A stretch of 64,000 nucleotides of DNA from Verticillium longisporum (taxonomy: Eukaryota > Ascomycota > Sordariomycetes > Glomerellales > Plectosphaerellaceae). The DNA is taken from NCBI GenBank assembly GCA_019188255.1, contig JAETXT010000010.1, forward strand, positions 2,480,001 to 2,544,000. Direction: 5' to 3'. The position numbers and the translations under genes are program-made. Positions within the stretch are counted from its first letter, which is position 1. The number at the start of each line of letters is the position of its first letter. Under the pieces are notes generated by a model, which ran no database searches, was not told the DNA's origin, and worked only from the letters and a program-made list of their open reading frames with translations. This document shows positions 32,782 through 47,200 of this stretch, one piece after another.

Positions 32782-35700
32782 TTTCGTCACCGACTTCTCC
32801 CTTTTGCTGGGCGCGATGATGGATGCATGAACAGATAGTGCGAGGCCTCTACTTTGGCACGTCGCTCTTTATACGATGCTTCAGACCCAAAGGAATACCT
32901 ATGAGAGGGATATCGACCCTTCTTAGCTTGATCCCCTCATTTCCTGATATACAAACACACACACACCCCGCGTCACTCACCTCGGCACCTGGGACCTCAA
33001 CTGAGAACTCGGTGCTTCACTCAGCTCTCCCACGAACCAATCATCCCGCCCACATGTGCCATACACCTGCGTCGACATGTCCGACCTGAGCCTTGCCGCA
33101 GGCGCTAACTCTTGCGTCCCCCTCCGTCAGAAACCTGTCAGCTGCACTGCGTTCGCTCGTTCTGGACCCAGCGCGTTTCCTGCAAGCCACCATCGCTGAC
33201 CCTTCGTGGCACAACGTGCCTCTGTGCCTCTGTGCCTCTCTGCCTCAGGCGTGTGCTCCAGCCAGGCACTGACTGACCGACATGCTGAACATGGCCATAT
33301 GACAAGGCAAGGCGGCCTGGCGATCGGGCTTGTGACCGTCATGACTAATACGTCGCCATGCTTCCACCATCAGCGTCATCAATGTGAACGTCACAAATGC
33401 CGTTGTGTACTGCTGTTATTCTGTTAGTTGGGATGAACCTGGCCGAAGCCGACGAGGCGAACCCCCTGGCAGGCAAGCACCCAAGCTGTCATGGTGTTGA
33501 TCCATACCTCGAATCGCACAAGTAACACCACCAAAGTATCACGACTTTTGATACCTTTTCGCAAAGTACACTCCCATCCAGAGGTACCTTCATCGATACT
33601 TCATCTCGAAATAGAAACATGGGAGCCAGCATCATCCTTTTCCCTCGCATGGATATGTAATCATTCCGCCCAGCGGGTGACCCCCTGAGCCAACTTTTCC
33701 ATCTAGACAAACGCCAGTCGACGTCAGAATAGCCCCCCGAAAACAAAAATACCAAGGGGGATAGAGCAGAAATCCGCATAAGCTTTTTTTCCAATATTCG
33801 ATAGCTCGTGGTGGGTAAAATGTCACCTTGCCAGCCGTCAAAGCTCGTATTGCCTCAGGGTCCACGAGCATCTTGGTCGATCCCTTCCTACAGCAGCACT
33901 GTCCTTGTTCAGGGTCCTGAGGCTGTGCAAGCCATCTCACCAGCTATGTCGCACCGAGCGAACCACGACTGCGTCCTGCCGGGTCCCCCCTCCGCGATCA
34001 GGGTCTTCGGGGCTTGAGCCAACTACCGCACCGCGCCGAAGCTTCACCCCTACCCACCCCTTTCCTTCCCCTCCCTTCTGTACGTCTGCCGCTCTGTGAA
34101 TTGAGACGTCAGAAGGGGGGTCCCCCTTGCCCCGGCACCGGTGCACCGCCCGACGCCGGGCAGCCGCCACTTTGCTTCGGTGGCGAACAACCTCACGGGA
34201 TCAAGGGCCGTAGTTACGGTGGTTTGTCGCCTCCCTTCCTGAGGAAAGACGAAAACGTCCACCCACAAGAGCCGTGGCGTACGCGGCAGGCCTCCTGCCC
34301 ACCTGACCACCGTCGATGACTCCCCTCGACCCAAACATCCGGCTCCCCGAGTAAGTCCTTTGCATGAAGATGCTGTCTATCCTCGTGTCGTCGAGTCCAA
34401 GGGGGTCAGCCAGCAGCCGCCTAAAAAGTCCCAACCCATTACGACTGCAACAACGGCCCTCATCGAGAGCAACACCAGCGACGACACGGAGTCTACGCAG
34501 ACCCAGAACCCAGAACTCAGGCTTTCGAACCCATGATCTCCTCCGGCATCACCTCCCGTCCAGAGCAAAGATCGCCGCTTCTCCATGCTCGCGTGTTCGT
34601 CGATAGTCAGGCACAGCCGACCCGAGACACTTCTTGATTTACCGGGAAATCCCACCCTCCCCCCCCCTGGAGATAGGGGGAGAAGGGCCAAATGGACGAG
34701 AGGCAACGGGGGGGTCCCCTTTTCTTCGGTCCCCACCATCCGAACCACCGAAACCTTCTGTCGAAGCGAGGGAGACCTGAAAAAAAAAAAAATCTGCGGC
34801 ACGTCCGGCGGCGGCGCGCCGAAAGGGTCGGAGAGGCCACGGACCCCCCCGTCAGGATGACTTCATGATCGCCGTCGCGGCTGCTCTCTTCGGCAAGCTT
34901 GGCCGCCAATAATTGAAGTATAGCCGCGTGGAGGCGCCCCCCCCCCCCCCCCCCCTCCTTCATTCTTCTCCCCCTAACGCCAGTATCGACTCACAATCCC
35001 AGTAATGCGGTCTTCCCAAGAAGATGCACGGTAAGGGTGCTGTTGTTGTTCCCCTGAAAAGAGGGGGGCCACAGAATACTTCCATTCATTCCATCGTGTC
35101 GACCGCGTGGTCACCCAGAAGGGGGACCTCAGTCAACGTGATTTTGAACCCCCCTCCGCCACATGCAGACCCCAGAACGAATCAACCCGGCTGTAGTCTT
35201 TGCGCTGGGCACGCGATTGACGGGGCCACACATGCCCGCCCACACTTCTGTCTCCGGGGGAGAAGGCTCGCGGAGGCGGCACTTTGCATCACCAACAGAC
35301 TGGGGACATGTCGAGTCATGATCCCATCGATAGCACAGCATGGTAAAGGGTTAGTTGTTCCAATAGCACCGATTCACCAGCTTTTGATTTGCGGCTCGGT
35401 CTCCGCTGGGGTGCAGACCTCAGCATACACTGACGCCATTGTGACCTGCGCGCGGCTCCTGCTTGTGTGTTTTTTTTTTCTTCTCGAATGGGACAGCACT
35501 CACGTCCCATCCATCGTGGGGTGTGGGAGGCACGCGGAAGCTCAATGTTGCCCTGTCGGCCGCTGAGTTGAGTTTGATGGCCCGCGCCTCAGTCATGCTG
35601 CTGTTGCTTCTCTCAGATATCCTCCGCACGCCATCCTCATTCATGCAAGGGACCTACGAGTCATTCGGCTGCATCATCGTATCTGACATGGTAAACAATG

Positions 35701-38700
35701 GCAGGCGCGTGCACTTCTTTTTTGCGACACCAGCCCATATGCCGTGAAGAGGGGGATGTCGACATCGAGATGGCGGTCCCGGTTGAACATCCCTGGTAGC
35801 TGGGAGAAAGGGGCGTTGCCTGTGTTGGCCTGTGGCGGCGGTACTGCTCCAAAGCAGGCTGGTGCGCGGCGCCTCGACCGAACACGTACCCTGAATCACA
35901 CTTTGACAGGCAAAAAGATGGCTTACCCAACGGCTTACTGGAACCATGAGCCATCAAATCGATTGCTCTTTACCACTGATCGCTCTGGCTCTCTTCAAGG
36001 GGAGGGACCCTGGCGTTTGAGCGCGACCGTTCGCACCAATAAAGCGTCCAGAACCAGTTAGCATCCCGATAGGGTTGCCGCGGGCAAGGCGGGGAATACC
36101 ACCTCAGCAATCCTACCAGCACCCCCCGTAGCCACATCTTGCGCCTGTCTGTCTCTGTGCGATAAAAGTTGACATGGACAAGCTCTAGAATCGCTGGCTC
36201 GGCTCAAGCTCGAAGCCATGCAACGCAACACGGGGCGGCGTAGCTACCGATGGGCCGATTCCATCACAGTGGCTGTCCGCGAAACTGAGCTTCTTGACCG
36301 CCAGAAGCGGCTCGACGAGGAGCCTTGAGTGCCTCGGGAGACAACAGACTTACTAGATGGTCGGTTTGTACCTGCCTTCGTAGGGACAGACGTGCCATCG
36401 TGCGCTCACCTCCGCCAGAAACTCTTGGCGCCCATGGAGCCCCCATCACGCGTCGCTGCATGCCGAGCCTGACCTGGCCTCGTCGAGGAATTGCGGCGCC
36501 GACATCACGCCATGGTCCTCCACCGCCCAGGGCTCTCTGTTGGGCGCAAGGACGCCCGAGTAGATCACCACAGGTCTGGCCGAGCGGCCGGTGTTGTGCA
36601 GATAGTTGATGTGCCTAGGCAGGCAGGCAGCTTGTGCAAATGGCGTGCGTGGGAGTGACAACAAGATACCCCGAAAGTGACGTTGTCGACGCTAAGGGAG
36701 ACGTTCAGGGACCCCTCCTACAGAAAAACAACCCACATGACCCTTTTGGACGGGCTCTGTTTCAGAGAAGAGTCGACACTAGAGTAAGTGATTGGTTGAC
36801 GGCAAAGAATCTCTCGCTCGGTCAGCGTATGTTTCAAGGTGGTGAGCTGATGTCCTTCCTAAAGACGTGGCAGCCAATGTTTCCCTTTCTGTGCCATACA
36901 GTATGGCCACGAGGCGAAACCGGTGCTTCATCGTGCACCATTATTATATGGTGTTAGTCTTGTAAGGATGTGGCTCGAGGGGCAAGGGTTTAACTATCCC
37001 ACCCAGACATAGGGTACCTACCTACCGTACCTTATCAGAGTAGGAACTTACGTAGATAGATAGGTAGCTCAGATGGAGGCAGACGAAAGACCCAGACCCA
37101 AGTGTACCGCGCGCGAGGCTCGACTCGCCCGCCCCGCGCTGGCGCGCTTGGTTGAGTCAGGAGATTACCACCTGCAGCAACTCCTGTTGGGGTTAGCAGA
37201 CACGCTGACGGGTTTTACATGGTACCATCATGAGCAACCTCCAGAACGGCGTCCTTTCACAAGCGGCTGTGGGTTGAGAGGCCGAAGGTTTGCGGTGGAG
37301 ATCTTTAGCTCCAAGCCATCTCTATCTCCCCTGGCCCGTGCCCACAACGACCCTTGTCTCTGTCGTGAAGGTACATAGTATCCCAGGGCTTGCGACAGCA
37401 CATGACGTCATACCGTGACACTGGGTTCAAGGCTCAGTGAAGGTCGGAAAAGCTGCGTTGGAATGTGCTTCAGGATGCATACGCGGGACGCGGAAGGCGG
37501 CTGTGGGTCATGGTCAAGCCTCGACGTTGCAGTGACCGACCTCCTCTCTCCAGGTTCTGGATCGGAGGACCATCTGGCTCAAGGGGTTCGTCTTGTGGCC
37601 ATGTCCGTGCTCGAGCGTTGTGTCTCATCTCGGATTGCGACTCTAATCTTCGGTAGCGAGCCTGTGAGCGTCGCAAGCTCAGAAGTCCCAACACACCCCA
37701 TTCCCAAAGGGCAGATGCCGGTCTCGCTATGCCTGTCTTAACTTGGGCGGTATTGGTGAAATCTAGGGTCGGATATGGCAGCCGTTTACGAGCCATTAAC
37801 GCGATGGGTGGGAATATTGTGCGTTCGATATTGCTCCCCAAGGGCAAGGCGGCTGACTCGCATCTGACCATGTGCCGCGCCGGCTCAAGGTTCCTTTGAC
37901 ACACGTGAAAATGTGTCAAGTGAGGGTAGAGCAGCGGCTATTCCCCTACGCGTCTGTGCTGAAGAGATTGCACCAGGTCTTAGAGTAAGCCATTATAATG
38001 ACGTCAAGTCGCTACTGAGGTCTGTCCGTGATGAGTCGGTCGCGGAGGATGGCTCCCGAAGATAAGCAAGCACTGGAAATTCAAGGGGGGTTCAAGCGGT
38101 GTCGCCGAGTGTCGAGCACAAGATGATCGTTCGACCCTCGCTCGCTCTGTTGTTACATCGTGAGTCGCGTTCGTAGATCGAGGGGCCGGGCGACGCAATA
38201 TGATCGCGATTTGATGATAAAAATAAAGTTGATGATGATCTGTGGTTGAGCCTGTCGTCTGGCCGAACCCTTTGCACAAAGTAGGCCAATACACTGGTGA
38301 TCTCGGGATGCCCTAGGGTGCTTTGCCCCCCGTTCCTTGGCATTTTGTCGCTAAGCCACTGCCCAAGCGAACGACAAGCGGCCAGCCGAATAGAAGGGTC
38401 GTTCCAGAGCACACGATTCCACGGGCAGGCCAGCGAAAGGCAGAAGCACGCCAACAACTCCAACGCCACGTGCATCGAGACAACTAGCGCTGGGAGATTG
38501 GGGAGGAGCAAAGCCGGCGAAACGGCGCGTGAGCTAGAGGGAATTCAAGGCTGGCGTGCCTCGACAGCTGCTCCTTCATTTCCTCCACCAATTTCGTGTG
38601 GAAGCGTTGCGACTGGTAGCCTGGGCTTACCGCCGGAAGCCTGCGGCCGAGCTGGTGCGGCAGCCTCTGGGCACGGGCATCATGTCCCTCAAGCACACAT

Positions 38701-41622
38701 TGATCTTCCGCGTCTAATCGTGATTCTCGCAGGTAATAGCAAATGCTACATTTACCTCGACATCAAGCCAGCTGGTGGCTAATCGTAATGACATGGATGC
38801 TAGGTGGAAACTCGTGATTCATTCACCGCTCTAGCAGCCAGGACGATGTGTCGCAAATGTGACAAAAGTGCGAGGTGAGGAAATCGTCGTTTGATAGACC
38901 AGAAGTAAAATATGGCGCATTATCCTCTCCGTCGTGGGTTTGGGCATTTGGAGTTTGCCATCAAGAACTGGTGCACAGCCACACGGGCATGACCGCCCTG
39001 GCGTAGAGGCTTGTGAAGACCAACGTCCCTGAATTAAGTTCGTCTTCGTTGCAGTCACCACGTGCAATGCTGTCTGGCCATGCTGTGTGCTCGTCCGTAT
39101 CCAGTTGTTGGCTTCCGAAATGGGCGCTTGGGGTCCTGCCATGTTGGGAAACTGCAGAGGAGCGGCCAGGACAGGGCGATTGAACATCAAAGCATCTCGG
39201 GGAGTTGGGGTTGTGGCAGCGAGGGAAGAGACATCTGTCGCACGCCAGATAGAGAGTCCCTGCCTCGGGGTAAACTCCGAAAAGTCAAGAGACAACATCC
39301 CTATGTGTCGTTGGAATGGGAAAAGAAGCAAAGCAGTAGGCCTACGCATCGTCCTTTGCTGTCATTGCCGAAAGCCATGAGTCGGGCCAGAAGACAATTG
39401 CTGGCCTCCGCAGGGGCTGTGGTGCATCTCTCCGTCTTTGATAGCCGATGACGAACCCAAGTCCCGATGGAGAGGTGAACGTTCGTGTGCTCAATGTCAG
39501 GATGGGGCCTGTTCGAACATGTGGATTACCCGGCTCAATGGGACAGGAATGGGGGTTGCGCGAGGTCTCGACAGCGCGCTGGCGAGGGGTAGCCTGTCTC
39601 TCGTCGTTTTCCCTTTGATCCCCATCTCCGTGTCCATCTCCATCGACTGCAGGCCCTGTTGCGTTGGTTTACCGCCTCAGACGACGAGGGCCTCGAGTGT
39701 GTCGGTTGATTTGCCATGATTGATCCGTCTGTTGCCGTGCCGCACCGCGCATGGGGGTGCTCGAGACCTGACGTGTACGAAGTCTTGGTAAGATTGGGGA
39801 GACCGCCCACGACAGTCTGGACCGGACAGGCACAAAGGCGCAACGACAGACTGAAGGGCTTTGGAGAGCCAGTGGACCGACCTACCTAGTCTTGAGCCCC
39901 GTGGTGGAACAGTGGATTGGTGGGCAGCAACCAGACGGTGCAGCTTGTGCTAAAAGTCCATCGACTTGCCAATTCAGCATCCTGGGGCCTTGCTATATCA
40001 CGCCCAGGGGGTGATTGTAAGCACCGCGCCCCCGAGAAGGGGAGGGGGGGTCTTGCAGCTCATTTTGTGGCGAGGGTACTGTACTGTACTAACAATTTCC
40101 GTGGTTGGATTGCAAGGGGCTGGTGGGGTGGCTTGCCCAGCGCGCTCTGCTGTTCAGGTCAGCTCATGAGGGGTGGGGAGGGGGGTCTATGCAGAAGTGA
40201 GTACCATGTACCTGCCTGACCGTCTGGGATTTCCTACCCCCGCTAAACAAGTGATGGATGGGCAGGTGCCAGGTAGGTAAGGTAAGGTAGGTAGGAAGGT
40301 AGCCAGGCAGACACCTCGGTGTGTGACTGGGAATCGGGAGGGGAGGAGCGGTTTGGTTAGGCCCTTCTCAGTTGGTACAGGGGATGCGCTACATGTACAA
40401 GTGAGCAAGCCCGACCCGAATCGTTGTGACCCCCCCGGGGTCCAAGGTACAAGTACAAGTGGGCTTCCATTTGTGCCCTTTTCCCCTTCCAGGCTCCACC
40501 GTCCCTTCTCTGTCCGCTCATCTTTTCTTCGTCGGGAATCGATGCCACCTAGACCCTCCTCTTTCAACGTCGACAGTACAGACCCAAGTAGCCATCTCAG
40601 TAGAGGTACAACGACGCGAAGAACCTGGGTCCAAAGTACAGACCCGACGACGAGTACTTGCTTGGCGAAGGCCTCCTGCGACGGGCAAATACCTACCTTA
40701 CCTTATTCAACAACGTCGACGACAGGCCGACGGCACAACAGGACGAACCGCCGATCCGACCTGCCAGCCTGCCTCGTGGGGTACATTACCGCAGCCATCC
40801 TTCAACCCTCGACCACGACCAGTCTGGCCAGCTGCCTATTGCCTTTCTGTCTTGTCAGATACACGGCGACACCTTCTCGTCCGTCTTCCTCTCTCAGCCT
40901 CTTGATCATCATCAGGGCAGACCAGATACATCTCCCCTCAAGCCCAGACGAAGCACATGCCCTCGGCCGCCATTTCTGTTCACTTGGGTCTTCATCTTCC
41001 ACTAATCTGACCCCGAACCCCCCCGAGAGAAGCGCCCACCCCCCCCGGAGAGCACGACAAGTACGCCAACCCGGTCTTCTCCACCACCAGAGGCAGCGCC
41101 AGAGCCAGAGGTCCCACACCATCCTCTCTGTCCTTCTTCATAATAATACACGCTCCCACCCGAGCCACCCCTCGCCAACAGCCTCTTCCCACTCTACATA
41201 ACTGTCTCTTCTTACTCTTTCACTCCCCACATCTTCTGCCCTCGTGGACAATATCCTGTCACTTTGACAGCTACTCTTCGACCGTACTGCGCATCGTACT
41301 CGTCGCACTCCGACGTCTCGTCCATTCGTTTGCTCACCGCGACACGCCCTCCCATACCTTATTGAGCATCACCAGCCTACCCCCCTCCCCACACTCAAGC
41401 TACGCTCCTTCAAGAAAGAAGCCCAGCCAGAACTTAGGCGTCGCAAGCTGCCACAACACGCGCACGGCGGCTTTCTTTCAGCTGCCATTTTCTCGCCCAC
41501 AGCCCACAGAATCTGGACAGGCGAGGGAAATCGAAGAGGCTCCCGCAAGGACCATTCTTGGACTCTAATTTTGCGCTCGAAACCGAAATCGCTGTCACCG
41601 GACAGCACAGCCACTCGCCCTG
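32782..41622. other. 8.8-kb region without a convincing gene
   Basis: Many short frames occur on both strands, but none has recognisable domains or an exon chain. It contains a run of 19 C at 34937-34955, a run of A at about 34780-34791 and TAGGTAAGGTAAGG-type tandem repeats near 40272. One short frame at 36446-36664 looks protein-like (see separate entry). From about 40400 to 41622 the strand becomes C/T-rich, as in long 5' leaders of fungal regulatory genes, so this part probably belongs to the promoter and leader of the grainyhead gene; the 292-codon frame there (40323-41201) is low-complexity Ser/Thr/Pro and is not called. Confidence 0.55.
36446..36664 (-). pseudogene. Possible short coding relic, family unknown
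   Basis: A minus-strand frame of about 70 residues includes HINYLHNTGRSARPVVIYSG followed by VLAPNREPWAVEDHG, which reads like genuine protein rather than random frame. It has no start context, no recognisable partner exons, and ends after FLDEARSGSACSDA. I do not recognise the family. It may be a decayed gene fragment or chance. Confidence 0.25.
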
Positions 41623-44277
41623 ATGTTTCGCCAAAGGTACAAGGACCCTTCGCGCTGCCAGTGCCACCCACGCAAAATGCACCGCATCGCATCACCCTGC
41701 TGCCATACGCATGCGCGCGCGCGCGCGACTTGCTGCATCTCGCGCAAGGCAGTTTCCTACTCGTTCCCGCAATCAACTCTACTGACACTTTGCGCTTTCT
41801 CTTAGGACGAGCACCCAGAAGCCTGGGGACGAGTTTCTGGCCAATTTTAGACAGCAGTTTCCCGAAGCTGCGGTCGGCGCATCGTCCGCGCAAGCCCAGC
41901 CCGCCCACACAACAACCACTGACAGTACCGCTGTTGCCGCCCCAGCGCTTGAGAGGTACCTGCCCACAACACCCTGGTGCTAAGGGGCACCGCACTCTCT
42001 TTGTTGATCTTGACCACTTTCTAATGCAGCAATAGTGCCCACCATGAAGCTTTCCGTGACCAAGATCCCACACCGAGAGCACAGCATGAGCCCTGGCGGT
42101 TCACGCCATCCCTTTTAGATCCTAACTCCTTCTCCTTCTCCAGCTTCGCCAATGCGCCGCCGGGATACTACACTCCTACCCCCGGCGGTACCAACACCAT
42201 CTATCATCCTCAGGCCAGAGACCTGCACACGCCTAACATGGGTCTCGGTATGGGCCTAGGAACACCGTTGTCAATGCCGACGTCTGAGGGTGCAACCATG
42301 CCCCCATCCTCTGCCATGATGGAGATGGCGGGCTTTCAGGCCTTGCAGTCTCACCAGTTTCACCATTTCAACCCCTTCATCCAGGCTCCTCCGCCTCAGC
42401 AACAATCCTTCGCGCCGTCGACGTTTGTGCATCAGGACACTGGCTACGAGACGATGGACCATGACGGCTCGCCAATGGATTCGGATCCGTCAGACGAACG
42501 TATGGTTTCCTTGGACGGTACATTACACCATGGGTCTCCGTTGGTCGGTTTCCAGCCCCAGCAACATCAGCAACAACGACAATTCGCCGGCATGTCAATG
42601 GCCGCCCCTCTGCCGGCCTCGGCAGAGAAGTTTCGGTTCCACGCGACTCTGAACGCTCCAACCGCCATGATCAAACACGCAGACGAGATTCCAGTGACGT
42701 ATCTCAACAAAGGCCAGGCCTATTCTCTCTCTATCGTTGATACGAATGCGGCGCTTCCTCTTCTTCCCGGCACGAGATATCGGACATTTGTGCGCATTTC
42801 TTTCGAAGACGAGCAACAGCGACTGAAACCTGGCGTCTGTTGGAGCTTGTGGAAAGAGGGGAGGGGCACGAACGAAGCTCACCAGCGTGGAGGGAAATTG
42901 CAGGCCGTCGAGTATGTCGAGACAAAAGATGCTGCACACGAAGGCGATGACAGGCGAACTCGCATCGAGCTGGACACCTCTTCATTCGACGGCTTCTCAG
43001 TCATATGGACACCCGGTGCGAATGGTGGGCCTGAATGCAATATTGCCGTTCGATTCAACTTCCTGTCGACCGACTTTAGTCACTCCAAGGGTGTCAAGGG
43101 CATACCTGTGAGACTCTGCGCCAAGACCGACCTATTACCCGCCGACTCCGCACAACCTGCACCCGATGCGACACCTGAGATATGCTTCTGCAAGGTCAAG
43201 CTGTTCCGAGACCATGGTGCCGAACGCAAACTTTCCAACGATGTGGCTCATGTCAAGAAGACCATCGACAAGCTGAAGCAGCAAATTGCTCAAGCAGAGA
43301 GCGGGTTGAAGGACTTTGGAAAGCGCAAGCGGTCTTCGGCAGTACACATCAAGTCCACAGGACCAGAAAGGCCCGGCAAAGTCCAAAAGCATAAGCGAAC
43401 CTGGTCCATGTCTTCGGCGAGTTCGGCAGGTGGCGGTGGAGGACGTCCTCCTGTTGAAGAGGAACTTCACTTCAAGTTGCAGTCGCTACAGGATATGTTC
43501 ACCAGCACTCGACCTGTCAGTGTCCTCTATCTTCGCGGCGAGGACCTTGATGACCCGGATGCGCACCCCGTCTCGCTACCTCAAGATTCTGCTGATCTCA
43601 TCAAGGTGGAATCGAGAGATAGCGCTCAGTGGCAGATGCGTAGTGGACGTAGCTCCGTTGCGGGCTCATCGATGGTCTCGCCCTCGCCAAGTTCCCTCTC
43701 ACTCGCATCTCAGGCTTCGGTGGTACCCAACCGACAGTGGTCGGGCTTCGACAGCGAGGGCACGGGCAGTGGGTCTCGCCAGGACAGTAACCAGCCGACA
43801 AGGGTCGCTAAGACAGACGACACAGGTGGCCTGAGCGGCTGGATCGAGGCTCTCGGTGTCGATCCTTCTTACAGACCGCCGCCGGAACGCGTCACCAAGC
43901 CCGTGGCTTGCTTCTACGTCGCCCAGAAGAAACCTACCGGGACTGAACGACGCGAACTTCACAAGGCCATTTATCTCGGCCAACGCACGCTCAAGGATTT
44001 CAATTTCCGCGTAGCCTCAAAATGGAACCTGCAACCTTCAAGAGTCCTACGAACAATCCACGTACTGCAACAAGGACTCGAGGTTGAAATCGATGACGAC
44101 GTGATCCAGGAACTCAAAGAGGGCCAAGACATGACCCTGGAGGTTGTCGAAATTGGCCCGGAGGCTGCAGTGCAGGTCAAGCGGGAATGGGAAATGGCTG
44201 TCGACCAGAACGACAACGACACGGCAGCCTCGTCGACCCCATCTCAGGGCGGATATGAACTTCGACTATCATTCTGA
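41623..44277 (+). CDS. Grainyhead/CP2-type transcription factor (CSP-2-like)
   Basis: Nuclear DNA-binding regulator. Neurospora CSP-2, of the same family, is needed for separation of conidia through cell-wall remodelling. Three exons: 41623-41636 (only 14 nt, MFRQ plus two bases), 41806-41955 and 42030-44277, giving 803 residues. Starting at the first ATG of exon 3 (42238) would lose about 124 residues, including PWRFTPSLLDPNSFSFSSF, which is clearly coding and in frame. The CP2 DNA-binding domain spans about residues 254-460, from EKFRFHATLNAP to VRLCAKTDLLP. A basic linker (GKRKRSS, KVQKHKR) may be the nuclear localisation signal. The C-terminal dimerisation region lies at about residues 676-775 (KPVACFYVAQKKPTG to LEVVEIGPEA). 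The N-terminus is Gln/Pro/Met-rich. A long pyrimidine-rich leader precedes it. The family call is strong; the exact orthologue name is inferred. Confidence 0.92.
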
Positions 44278-47200
44278 TGCAACACGACAAGCGAGGCTTT
44301 CCCTGCCTACCTACGGCAAACTCAGCACGGCGCGGGGTCCACAACAGGCCTCGTGCATGCCCCGTTCCTTATACCGCCTTACGGACCTTCCCGCCTGCAG
44401 ATACATGTAATACCTACTTACACAGGTCGGTGGGACACGATTGATAACGGCGTTGCTCCCCATTTCATTCTTCTTTTCCCAAGATACCAAGTCCCGTCAG
44501 GGGCATTTATTCTTCTTTTCTAAGCGTCCTACGGGACTTTTTCCTCGGAGTCGATACACTAGACGGACAACCATATTGTAGCTTTCTTTTTCAACCTTGG
44601 TTATGTCGGATAAGCACGGATGTCAGCTTATCAGAGCGTGGGCAAAAGACGATGGATAAGATGAGAGGACCTCGCAGAGACCTGGAGGTCGTGAACGGAC
44701 ATCTGACGCTAACTTGGCTCAGCTGCTGGGCAACATCAGGCGGTCCGGCGGCCGTCACATCCCTTCTTGTAACGAGCCTTTTGCATTTCTTGATCCTGAT
44801 TTTTGGACACCATTATTTCATGTTTTCATTCCTTTTGTATTACGAAGCAACCCGTTTTTCGATTTCTTGCTGAACATGATGGGAAACTGGGCGGAGACTC
44901 ACGGGCAGACGCGGAGGGGATGTGGCCAACTGGTTGTCCGGTACATTTTCACGTTTGTATCTTTGGCATTAGGGGCAGTATACCCAGAAAGAGCGCGAGA
45001 GAATAACATGAGGTTTATTGAGTCGAAAAGCATGCGCCTCCCCAGCAACGTGTGACTACGTGCATCAAACGGCTCGGGCCAGTGCTACGTGGTCCGTGAT
45101 GGCGCCTTTTCCTCCGCACCAGCACGGGGCATCTTCTACATGTACTTGGGTACCTTACCTCGAAATGCAGTGGGGGGGGGGTGTGTCTGGTTCGTGGCGC
45201 ATTTCTCGACGAAGGTTGGATAGAGGATACAGCAAAGAGAGAGAGATTTGGCCGCTTCCTCCCATGGCTAATTTCGCGTGGGACGCACGGCTGCCAGGGT
45301 GCTTCACGATCGTGATTCGCTCCACCAGGAGATATGTCCTGGCCTTACAGATAAATCCGGCATCAACATCTCCTTCCACCCCCCCTCATTCGCTTCAACG
45401 GCACGCGAATCGGCGCAACCCCCCTTGTCGATTCCATTAGGCTGGGCTCGCATTTGCAACGTCGCGGGCAGAAATTTACCTCAGTCATTTTGTCGTCTAG
45501 GCCGTGATTTTTCGGGGAGGGGCTAGGCCGGGGGGTTGGATGCTGTGTATCTGCATGTGGACGATGGTTCCGTGAGACCGGCTCGGCGGGTAGGGTAGAG
45601 AGGGGGGTACAGTTTTGGGGGGGAGGACATTTGGGGACTCTAGGGGGGCGGCTAGGTACAGCTGGGGAAGTCGGCATCGCTGTCAGGTTGCATTCTAGAT
45701 CCAAATGTGGCGCGCGCAACGTCTTTGTCTCACTCGCCACGCTGCGAAAGCCTGGGTCTTTAGGGGGTCCATCGGGTGCTCGTCTCCAAGCTTCCTTCCT
45801 CTGCGGTTCGTCTTTTGTCTGTCATCCCGTGAAGCGTACTGGCTAAAGCAGTTTTCTGTGGGCTGAGGGAGGATTGCAATGGGATGGTTTGCGGGATGAC
45901 CGGACCTTGGCGACAAGATGCAGCCGACGCTTGGGGAGGCAAGGGGAGCGTGTGTGCTTGCGTAGAGGGATTGTACATGTAAAGCTCCATGGCGGTGGAA
46001 CAAACATGTCAGTGACTGGTTGTCATGGGTGGGGGCGGCTAAGCCACACTAGCTGTGGCGAGTGCTTGCGCGTCTGGCCAGCAGCGCTACCAGCTAGCTC
46101 GCTGTAGGATTTGGAGATTTGAACAATCCCCCTGTAATCGAGGTACTTTCGGCCATGTATTCGGCTCTCGCAACGGTACGAAGCAATGATCTTGGGGTCT
46201 CGACCCTCGTGGGGACGCCCAAGCCACACTTGTGGCTCAAAGATGCAGTCCAGGGGCACCTTTCCTCCAAAGATGATTGGCGCCACATCTTCAATCTGCA
46301 AGGTGTGGCTGATGACATCGGGACCAAAATGCCAACGTCAGTCAGGCACCTGTGTAGATCACCAGGTAGGTCGGTTGTCTGCATGCTGTCGTCAAATTCA
46401 CCGTTCGAGCACAAAAGGGACCGACGATCCCTATGCACAGTTCGAGACTTGTCTAGCAATCACGGCTTGGGCGGCCTCCCGATCGCCCTCAACATGATGT
46501 CGGTGATCATCGCCTGCTGCTAGGAAAGAGACCGGCCGAGACTGCCGGATCTTCGCGGTGACGCAGGACCACAATGTCGCTTTCGTTGAGTATCACCTTC
46601 ATCGCAGAATCAGTGCGCATGTCGTCGCAATGGCGTTGACCCCCGTGGCTCAAGCTACGCAGCTGCTTTGGTTCACAGGTCGCGCAGTGCGTATCAGGCT
46701 AAATATGCGTATAGCGAGTGCACACTTTGAATACTAGCCAGTGATTCCCCTGCCGTGTCTCACATTCGCAACGCGGTGGCCTGTGAGTATCATCCCTTTA
46801 TAGGAGCCAAGGACCGGGCCTATTACGACCCCGAGAATACGGATAGCAGCTACTCCTCGAACATGAGCGGTCCTCCTAGCCTCGGCGCGGGGCTCTTAGA
46901 CCCTTTGAGGCTCCATGCCAGTGTTGAAGGGCAAACCGGGGCTGCCAACGCACCGATCACAAACTATGTCCCACTGGTTGAGCAAGGGGTCTTCACGAAT
47001 GGCGTGTGCAGACATGCAGCCCTGAACTTGGCCGGCCGTGGGCACGCAGAAATGAGCCACAGAGCCGACATTTGTACCGGTACTTCGACCTTCGCAAGGG
47101 AAACACTCGCCACAATGAGGAGGGGAAGGGGGGTGGGCACAAGCACAAGAGGGGAGGGGTTCATCGTGGCTCGACTGGACTGGCTACAGTGACTTGCGCT

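Noticed and set aside
40323..41201. 292-codon plus-strand Ser/Thr/Pro-rich frame upstream of the grainyhead gene
   Set aside because: Low complexity in a C/T-rich leader-like region with no domain; overlapping frames in the same area look equally open.
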